Shown here in pieces: positions 43,272 to 49,815 of a stretch of DNA of 64,000 bases. The stretch's first letter is position 1; the number at the start of each line of letters is the position of its first letter. Source of the DNA: Pontiellaceae bacterium (lineage in GTDB: Bacteria; Verrucomicrobiota; Kiritimatiellia; Kiritimatiellales; Pontiellaceae); assembly GCA_016937945.1 (NCBI GenBank), contig JAFGVP010000025.1, forward strand, positions 24,284 through 88,283. Direction: 5' to 3'. The translations under genes and the position numbers were made by a program. Under the pieces are notes generated by a model, which was not told where the DNA came from, ran no database searches, and saw only the letters and a program-made list of their open reading frames with translations.

Positions 43272-44056
43272 ACTCCACCTTTACCCTCCGGCTTCATCAT
43301 CCGGATCGTGCAACGGCAGAGCGACTTGCCGGCGCCTGCTTCGTGCAACTCGAAATCCTGGAGGCCAAACTCAGCCGCTTTCGCCCCGACAGCGAAATCA
43401 GCCGAATCAACCGGATGGCATCCGGCGAACGGCTGCTGCTTTCAGAGTCCACCTATCGCTGCCTGCAGCTCGCCATGGCCGCGCATGCCGCCACCGCGGG
43501 CCTTTTTGATGTCACTCTGGGCCAATGGACCGGGAAAGCCGATCATGCGGAGCCTGTAAAGGGGCAACTGCAGCTTGTACCTGACCAGCCCTGCATCTAT
43601 TGCACACAGGCCGGTCGACAGCTCGATCTTGGCGGAATCGGCAAGGGGTTCGCTCTGGATGAAATGGCCAAAACCCTCGGGGAACTCGGCCTCGAATCGG
43701 GCCTGCTCAGCGCAGGCACCAGCACGCATCTGGCCATCGGTCCGGAAACATGGTCCATCACGCTGCAGGGCGACAGCGAAACCCTGCCCCGTAAACTCTG
43801 CAGACAGGCCATGAGTACCAGCGGCATCGACATGCAGGGATCCCACGTTATCCATCCCGACATGTACCGCGCGCCCGACTACCATTTCAAACGCATCTGG
43901 CTGCTTGCAGAAACCGCGACGCTTGCCGATGCCTTTTCCACCGCCTGCCTGCTGATGAATCCAGACGAACTTTCCCGTTTTTCCCAGGTCCGCCCCGATC
44001 TGGGTATTTATGCAGAAACCACACGGAACCGGATTTCCCGGATCGGCCGGGACTGA
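43268..44056 (+). CDS. apbE: FAD:protein FMN transferase
   Basis: 262 aa from the ATG at 43268, in an ATGA overlap with the preceding gene; the upstream ATG at 43241 lies well inside that gene. Motifs: RFRPDSEISRIN near the N terminus, LFDVTLGQW, the FAD/metal-binding DLGGIGKGFALDEMA, and the C-terminal TLADAFSTACLLM. ApbE attaches FMN to a Thr/Ser on partner proteins such as NqrC/RnfG FMN_bind domains. It has no obvious signal peptide or lipobox, so it may act in the cytoplasm or be a shortened form (family ~300 aa). No FMN_bind protein is encoded in the window. It is the last gene of the redox block. Confidence 0.8.
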   Translation: MNSTFTLRLHHPDRATAERLAGACFVQLEILEAKLSRFRPDSEISRINRMASGERLLLSESTYRCLQLAMAAHAATAGLFDVTLGQWTGKADHAEPVKGQLQLVPDQPCIYCTQAGRQLDLGGIGKGFALDEMAKTLGELGLESGLLSAGTSTHLAIGPETWSITLQGDSETLPRKLCRQAMSTSGIDMQGSHVIHPDMYRAPDYHFKRIWLLAETATLADAFSTACLLMNPDELSRFSQVRPDLGIYAETTRNRISRIGRD

Positions 44057-44084
44057 TGGCAATGCAACTCCCCTCTCCGCGGGG

Positions 44085-45116
44085 TTAGGGGCGTGTCTTC
44101 TCGCTGACCGGTGTAAGATGAATGATTGCGCCGGTCGGCACCGCAGTGTACTGAAGCGTTCCGTCAATAACGGCAACCTCGCATGTTGTCTTTCCCTGCG
44201 AGACGGTGCAGGCCGACCAGGTGTCGGGCACTCGGGTGATGAGCGTCAAGGGGAGATCGTACAACGTCGGGTCCGCGTTGCATGTGAGTCGAAGCTGAAT
44301 GCCGCGCTCGTTCGCCTTCACCACGTTTACCCGCGCGGTCTCCCGTTCGGTCGCATACTGGTGCCAGGAGATGGGGTCGGTGATCCAGAGCTCTGAGCGG
44401 CGCTCAACCAGTTTATCGAGCACGGCTGTGAACAGATCCATGGGCACGACATGCCAGTCACCCCCGACGCCGTGAAAGTCAATGTGGCCCATCTCGCCGC
44501 TGATCACGGCCTGATCAATCACGGCGTAGAGTTCCTCCACACTATTGCCCTCAAACGGAGGCCCCCAGAACCGGGGGCGTTCAATAAGGTTATGTTTTTT
44601 GAGCGAGGCCGCCATTTCTTCATCCGAAAGAAGCCAATGGTCCGACGGAAGCCCCCCGGGTTTCGCGTACGAAATCAATCGGGGCATCGGCAGGTTCGGA
44701 CAGCAACGTGCGATCTCTTCGTTGCATAGCGCCAGTTCCCGATCCCACGCATCAACGCTGAGAGCCCCGATATGGGTGTACGTATGGTTGGCGAGAACCA
44801 TGCCGGCGGCCTTCACTTCCGTGCGCCACTCCAGCTGCTGGCTCTTATACTTCTTCTGCCCCGGATTAATATAGAACGTGCCGATCAGATCCCTCTTTAT
44901 CAGTTCAGGAATGGCATGATCGATATGACTGACCAGACTGTCATCAAACTCCAGCAGGAAAACAGCCTGCTTCCCATCCTGCCATTTACACACGTCGGTC
45001 TTCCCGGTTATATCCGTGCCGGCCACCTCTGCTCCTGCCGATAAACAACCCGTCACAAGCACAACAGCCGCCAGCCCGAGGAAATAAAGGAAGCAGAAAG
45101 TAACGTTCCGGTTCAT
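44085..45116 (-). CDS. polysaccharide deacetylase-like lipoprotein
   Basis: 343 aa. The signal ends with a lipobox (LVTGC, Cys24). The NodB fold covers ~45-270: the first motif is FLLEFDDSLVSHIDHAIPEL (FDDS rather than the usual FDDGP), the second is NHTYTHIG with the His-x3-His metal ligands, and later GHIDFHGVGG. The metal-binding Asp and both His are therefore present. It would remove N- or O-acetyl groups from a glycan at the envelope. It is the last gene of a minus-strand operon, 34 bp after the FAD/SGNH fusion gene, and converges on apbE 28 bp away. Confidence 0.75.
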   Translation of the reverse strand: MNRNVTFCFLYFLGLAAVVLVTGCLSAGAEVAGTDITGKTDVCKWQDGKQAVFLLEFDDSLVSHIDHAIPELIKRDLIGTFYINPGQKKYKSQQLEWRTEVKAAGMVLANHTYTHIGALSVDAWDRELALCNEEIARCCPNLPMPRLISYAKPGGLPSDHWLLSDEEMAASLKKHNLIERPRFWGPPFEGNSVEELYAVIDQAVISGEMGHIDFHGVGGDWHVVPMDLFTAVLDKLVERRSELWITDPISWHQYATERETARVNVVKANERGIQLRLTCNADPTLYDLPLTLITRVPDTWSACTVSQGKTTCEVAVIDGTLQYTAVPTGAIIHLTPVSEKTRP

Positions 45117-45150
45117 TGGCTCTGCCTTGTCCAGCAGGTTCCCGAGCCGC

Positions 45151-48100
45151 TCAGGGCAACGCCAGCCCGCCGCTGACCTTCCACTTCAGGAAAGGAACCA
45201 TGTAGGTGTCGAGGCCGGCAGCGCCCGGGTGAACCCCGTCGGGAATCGCCGCTTCGAAAGCGGACAGGTCGTTTGCCTGAAGCGCTGCCCAGGTTGGGTG
45301 ATGGTCGATCAGCAGGAGATTCCGATCGGCCGCAACACTGCGGTACATGGCGTAGTAGTCAGACAGATAGGGCCGCTTGGTTGCGGACAGTCCGCTTCCC
45401 GCGGGCGGCGGTGAGTCCCAGACCGTGTTCATGGTCTGGAGAATAATTTCGCAGTCCGGATTTTCGGCCAGGATGGAATCGATCATGAATTCCAGATTAT
45501 CCCGAGCCTCCTGCACGGAGAGTGACGGAGTCGGGGGATCGTATAGGAAAGCGTCGTTCATAGCGAACTCGATGAAGATGACGTCCGGGTTATGGTCGAG
45601 TACCTTGGCCTGAAGCTGCGCCACCCCCTCGGCGGAATTCTTTCCGCTCAGACCACTGTTGATCAAGGTAACCTGGCCGGGGTAGGCCGCGCCGAGCCAG
45701 CTTCCCAACCGTCCAACCCATGCTCCGTTGGCGGTCAGACTGGTGCCGTACACAATCATCGTGATGTGATCGCCGCTGGCCAGATCGGTCAAGAAATTCA
45801 GGGGCTGCCCGGCCACAAGCGCACGGAAGAAGCGGCGATCTCCTGTGGTGTCCAGCGGCCGGTCAAAGGCCTCCAGCACGACCGACTCATCCTGCAGTTC
45901 AAACTGCAGTGCGGCCGTGGCCGCATCCGGTACGTCAATACGCGGGCCGGAGAGAAAAATATCCTGGACTTCCGACTCCTTGTGGAGATCGAAATACTCC
46001 GGATGCAGCTGAATCCCCGCGACGAAGGCGGCATCGGATTCATCGGGATCAAGGCCCAATTCAACTTCGCGGAGGTCCGTCAGTCCGTCCTCATCGCTGT
46101 CCGTCGTTTCGTCGATTGCGGCAAAACCTACCGCGTCCGCCACCACATAGCCGTTGGCTCCGGTGTTGAGAATCCGCACGCCTTCTCCGGCGGCGCCGGA
46201 GAAGGGGTAGATTCCGAGCAGGTTCCACACGCCGCCATCGGAACGCTGGTCAACCTGTTTGACGGCCAGTCCGTTGGCCTGGTTGATTTCGATCGGTACG
46301 TTCGAGGCGCGATTGTCGTGCGATGTCCAGCGCAGGTAAACCCGATAGTATCCGCTTCCGAAAAAGGGAAAGAAGACGTTTTTGGTTCCCTGGCCCGCAT
46401 TGTTGTCGCGCAGGTAATCCGATCCGGCAAAGCCCGGCGTCGTGCTGGCGGAAAGCCAGCTCCCGGTGATCTGCACCTCGGCGTCGGCATTATCGATCAC
46501 GGTTTCCGGTTGAGGCGGAATCGGGTCACCGAGCGCCTGCCCGGCGGCGATCAGAACCGGGCGAAGTTCTGTGTAGTCAACCTGCTGCACGGAACTTCCA
46601 TGGTCTAGCGCGAGATCGGCGGCAATGGCTGCGGACTGAGCAAGAGTCATGAAGACCGGTTCCATACGAATCGATCCGAAGGCGATGTGCGAGGCCGAAA
46701 GGCTCCACGGAACGAGAAGATTAGTGCACTCATTTTCCTTGGGGACAATGGCACGATAGGCAATGGGATATGGATTGGAAAGCTTGGACTGGACGTCCCC
46801 TTCATTACGAACCTCACCGTTAACAACCTGTCGACGAACGTTATGGGAATCCATCGCATAGGCGCCCATCGCAATTGAATCGTAAGCAACCTGCACGCCC
46901 CGGCAGTAATCTTCGGTCATTACGAAATCCGAAACCATTCGTCGGCCTTCCCGGACATAAATCTGCCACGGCCAGTGGTCGTTATCGGTAAACTCATCCA
47001 CCGGAAGCCCCCAGCTTCCATAGCTGTTGCGGATCGTTTCCGGTACACGCGGATGGTTCTGCAGGGTCCAGATCAGGCCGCGCTGCCAATTTTCGTGTGC
47101 TTTCGCAACGGCTGCACGTTCGGCATAATTCAGGGTTGGCCAACTCCAGTCAGGACCATAGTTTTTCCCAATAAAGTCGGTGGAGATGCCGCCCGTGTTG
47201 TTCGAATCAGTCTTCCGGTTCGGCATCAGGGAAAACTTGAAGAATCCCGCAGTCTGCCCCGCTTCTATCGCACGGAAGAGCAATTCATAGTCGGCTTCGT
47301 TATAGTCCGCCGGCTGCGGTACCATCACCCGGTTGGCCTCCACATCCGTCAATACCATGCGGTAACAGTAGGATTGCAGGCGGTGATCCGCGGCGCCATC
47401 CGTGCCGACCGGATCGGATCCGACGCCGGCAATAAGTCCGCTGGAGGAATCGCCCGGCACAACATAGGGATCAATTCCGGAAGGAAGCTGATTCTTCACG
47501 GCGCGTTCGGTCTGAATTCCGTTATAGGCTTCGCCGTAAGCGGCATTTGCCTCGCGTCCAATCACAAAGCTGACTCCGGCGCCCGGCAAGAGATCTCCTT
47601 CATAGGTCGCATCGATGAATATCGAACCGGGAAACTCGCGTCCGTCATCAAGCGTCAGACTGGTGATCTCGGTGCCGGATTTATTGATCCCGTCTTGCAG
47701 ATCAAGCTGCCCCTGTACCAGAGTCACTCCTGCGTCGTAAAGGAGATCGTTAAAGATCTGTTCCGCAACCCCGGGCTCGAAAATCGAGGCGATTCCCAGC
47801 GAGGAGTTGAAGGCCGGTCCGCTCTGCCCGGACATGCTGAGATTCATGCTCTGCCAGTCCCACGCGGCAGCGTCCTGATAATAATCATAAACCGCCTCGT
47901 AGAATTCACGACTGATTCCGCCGAGGATATCGGGATCGCCCAGATCAGTCCATCCGAGCCCGCTGGACGTCATTCCGCCCAGATGTTCGATCGGAGAAAT
48001 GAGCACGACCGAGCGGCCGGAGCGGGCCGCCTGAACGGCGGCAGCCACGGCACCGGAGGGTCCTCCATATACCACGATATCGTGGTGCGGTTCCTGCGCC

Positions 48101-48165
48101 GAAAATGCCGTGGCCAGCGTTGCAAGAAGTACAGCTAAAGAACTCTTAAACTTGGAAAATATCAT
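45151..48165 (-). CDS. FAD-dependent oxidoreductase fused to an SGNH hydrolase
   Basis: 1004 aa with a signal peptide (~22 residues). Residues ~25-540 form the exported FAD_oxidored type: HDIVVYGGPSGAVAAAVQAA with the dinucleotide-binding glycines, HLGGMTSSGLGWTDLG, and ENECTNLLVPWSLSASH. A ~100-residue beta domain (~570-660) and a calcium-loop-like TDSDEDGLTDLREVELGLDP follow. The C-terminal ~220 residues are an SGNH/GDSL domain: MIVYGTSLTANGAW (Ser), LSGKNSAEG, IFIEFAMNDAF (Asn) and DGVHPGAAG (Asp-His). So one chain carries oxidation and ester-removal activities. Its start overlaps the upstream gene by ATGA. Confidence 0.8.
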   Translation of the reverse strand: MIFSKFKSSLAVLLATLATAFSAQEPHHDIVVYGGPSGAVAAAVQAARSGRSVVLISPIEHLGGMTSSGLGWTDLGDPDILGGISREFYEAVYDYYQDAAAWDWQSMNLSMSGQSGPAFNSSLGIASIFEPGVAEQIFNDLLYDAGVTLVQGQLDLQDGINKSGTEITSLTLDDGREFPGSIFIDATYEGDLLPGAGVSFVIGREANAAYGEAYNGIQTERAVKNQLPSGIDPYVVPGDSSSGLIAGVGSDPVGTDGAADHRLQSYCYRMVLTDVEANRVMVPQPADYNEADYELLFRAIEAGQTAGFFKFSLMPNRKTDSNNTGGISTDFIGKNYGPDWSWPTLNYAERAAVAKAHENWQRGLIWTLQNHPRVPETIRNSYGSWGLPVDEFTDNDHWPWQIYVREGRRMVSDFVMTEDYCRGVQVAYDSIAMGAYAMDSHNVRRQVVNGEVRNEGDVQSKLSNPYPIAYRAIVPKENECTNLLVPWSLSASHIAFGSIRMEPVFMTLAQSAAIAADLALDHGSSVQQVDYTELRPVLIAAGQALGDPIPPQPETVIDNADAEVQITGSWLSASTTPGFAGSDYLRDNNAGQGTKNVFFPFFGSGYYRVYLRWTSHDNRASNVPIEINQANGLAVKQVDQRSDGGVWNLLGIYPFSGAAGEGVRILNTGANGYVVADAVGFAAIDETTDSDEDGLTDLREVELGLDPDESDAAFVAGIQLHPEYFDLHKESEVQDIFLSGPRIDVPDAATAALQFELQDESVVLEAFDRPLDTTGDRRFFRALVAGQPLNFLTDLASGDHITMIVYGTSLTANGAWVGRLGSWLGAAYPGQVTLINSGLSGKNSAEGVAQLQAKVLDHNPDVIFIEFAMNDAFLYDPPTPSLSVQEARDNLEFMIDSILAENPDCEIILQTMNTVWDSPPPAGSGLSATKRPYLSDYYAMYRSVAADRNLLLIDHHPTWAALQANDLSAFEAAIPDGVHPGAAGLDTYMVPFLKWKVSGGLALP

Positions 48166-49232
48166 AGTGATGCCCCTGAAAGGATGAACCGGAGAAAGTT
48201 TTTTCCGGGCTCCAGCTCCATCCTGCGATGGATTGTTTCATAATGCTGCCACCAGAGCAGGTCGTCGCTCTGCTGAATTTCAAAAACCAGTTCAGCGGTG
48301 CCTTCCTGTGCTTCGATGACCACGCCGTGGTCTACCGAGCTCAGGATGCCGGTTCGAGTGAACAGGCCGAAATAATCCGGGTGTTCCTGGACAGCCGCGA
48401 TCAGCGCCGCATCCGACACCGCCGGGTTGAGACCGAGTTCCAATTCCTGCATGTTGGTCAGGCCGTCTCCATCCGGATCTTCAGACGTAAAGGGTGCGAT
48501 ATCGGCAAAGGTTTCTCCAATGCGCAATTCATCGACTTCCAATGTCGCCCCATTTTGCCCGGCGATCCGGATTCGATCGAAACTCAGGTCAGCAGCCGAC
48601 GTGGTCAGGACAGGATCGCCAACAGGACCGGTCAGCAACGGATCCAAGTACAGCTCCAGCAGGTCGGTTCCATCCGGTGCGCCATTCGCAATGAGATGGA
48701 GTACAATGAAATAGGTTTTCCCGAACTCCCCTACTCCCGAATCGATAATCGTACTCCCATTATTCAAGGCAATGTTCGCACTGGTGGTTATGCTGGGATT
48801 GCTGATCGCGAAGATCGAGGAGGAACCTCGATAGAAGTTGATCCCTTCATACAGATTGTTGGAAGCGGGTAGACGGAATAGAAATGAGATCCACACGTTG
48901 ACGAGCGGACCATTGGCAAAGTCCCGGTAATTCTTGGTCGTGGCTGAACCCGTGGTGGCAAGACTCAGTCCCGAAACACTCAGGACGTTAAAGTTGGAGT
49001 CGAAGTAGCTGAGCTGGACCGGCACAATCACACAGGACTCACCATCCTGCGTCCATGCCCCGCTCCAGCCGGATCCCCCGTCTTCCCCTGTCAGGTTTCC
49101 CTGCGCATAGTCAAACGGCTCATCTACCAACAACTCCGCAAAACACGGCATGGTCAGCGCCGCTAGCAGAACAGGAATAATTTTTGGTATCATCATAATT
49201 TCGAATAGCTGATTACTGGTTACTTTTCTCAT
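48162..49232 (-). CDS. secreted LamG-like protein with a TSP3-like tail
   Basis: 356 aa. The n-region is followed by the signal core IIPVLLAALTMPCFAE; starts at 49232 or 49196 are both possible and neither has a clear ribosome-binding site. A LamG-like domain covers ~40-250 (LLVDEPFDYAQGNLTGEDGG, WISFLFRLPASNN, DRIRIAGQNGATLEVDELRIG). The tail SEDPDGDGLTNMQELELGLN is a calcium-loop motif, then EHPDYFGLFT and a beta segment. That tail module also links the two halves of the next gene's protein. It heads a three-gene operon (ATGA junction) with a perfect dyad operator 39 bp upstream. Confidence 0.65.
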   Translation of the reverse strand: MRKVTSNQLFEIMMIPKIIPVLLAALTMPCFAELLVDEPFDYAQGNLTGEDGGSGWSGAWTQDGESCVIVPVQLSYFDSNFNVLSVSGLSLATTGSATTKNYRDFANGPLVNVWISFLFRLPASNNLYEGINFYRGSSSIFAISNPSITTSANIALNNGSTIIDSGVGEFGKTYFIVLHLIANGAPDGTDLLELYLDPLLTGPVGDPVLTTSAADLSFDRIRIAGQNGATLEVDELRIGETFADIAPFTSEDPDGDGLTNMQELELGLNPAVSDAALIAAVQEHPDYFGLFTRTGILSSVDHGVVIEAQEGTAELVFEIQQSDDLLWWQHYETIHRRMELEPGKNFLRFILSGASL

Positions 49233-49270
49233 TCAAGGGAATAGAAGATACCCCAGTCTGTAAAATGGCT

Positions 49271-49292
49271 GTATCGTCAGTATTGATGATTT
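49271..49292 (-). promoter_or_regulatory. dyad operator, copy C
   Basis: On the minus strand this is identical to copy A over all 22 bp (ATCATCA-ATAC-TGACGAT plus flanks). It ends 39 bp before the start of the LamG/FAD-SGNH/deacetylase operon. Confidence 0.6.
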
Positions 49293-49406
49293 GGACGGTC
49301 CACGGCAGGAACCGAAGGGTGCCGGTTCGTGAATACGAACAGAGATCCAGAGGAACGGCTCAGAGTTCATTGCGCGCCGCGATTCCAAGCTGAATTTCAA
49401 AACCGT

Positions 49407-49661
49407 TCAGCAAACCGATTTATACTCGCCGGCCGAAGAAGGAGCAGGTTGAACGTCAATCTCGCAGAAAGAAATCTCAGCGTCCGCCCGTTCAATCCTC
49501 AGCCATCGGGCCAGTGTTTTCGGATTGAGGTTCCACTCCCGGCAGAACTCCGCCGGTGTCATGCCCGAAGCATGAAATTCCCCGATCAGATCCCTGCGCT
49601 CCTCATCCGTATACGAAGCCCGCCCCGACACCTTGTTTTCATTCGCATCCATGCCTGACAA
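49407..49661 (-). pseudogene. IS66-type TnpA-like helix-turn-helix relic
   Basis: 84 aa with the transposase-accessory layout TDEERRDLIGEFHASGMTPA, then EFCREWNLNPKTLARWLRIE, as in IS66/IS3-type first proteins. No tnpB or tnpC, no second open frame and no terminal inverted repeats were found next to it, so it is a leftover or a domesticated protein. It sits between the operator at 49271 and the GH76 gene; the flanks 49662-49815 hold nothing else recognisable. Confidence 0.45.
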
Positions 49662-49815
49662 AGTATCAGGCTCTGCTTGAACTGACTACGAGGTCGCCGA
49701 AAAGACGCATACCGTTTCAAATTGGCGAAACTCATTCATCTTTCATCAGGCGCTACATTTCCGCGCCGATCGACTCCGCTCAATAAACACCATCATTACG
49801 TATTCCAGTCGGATG

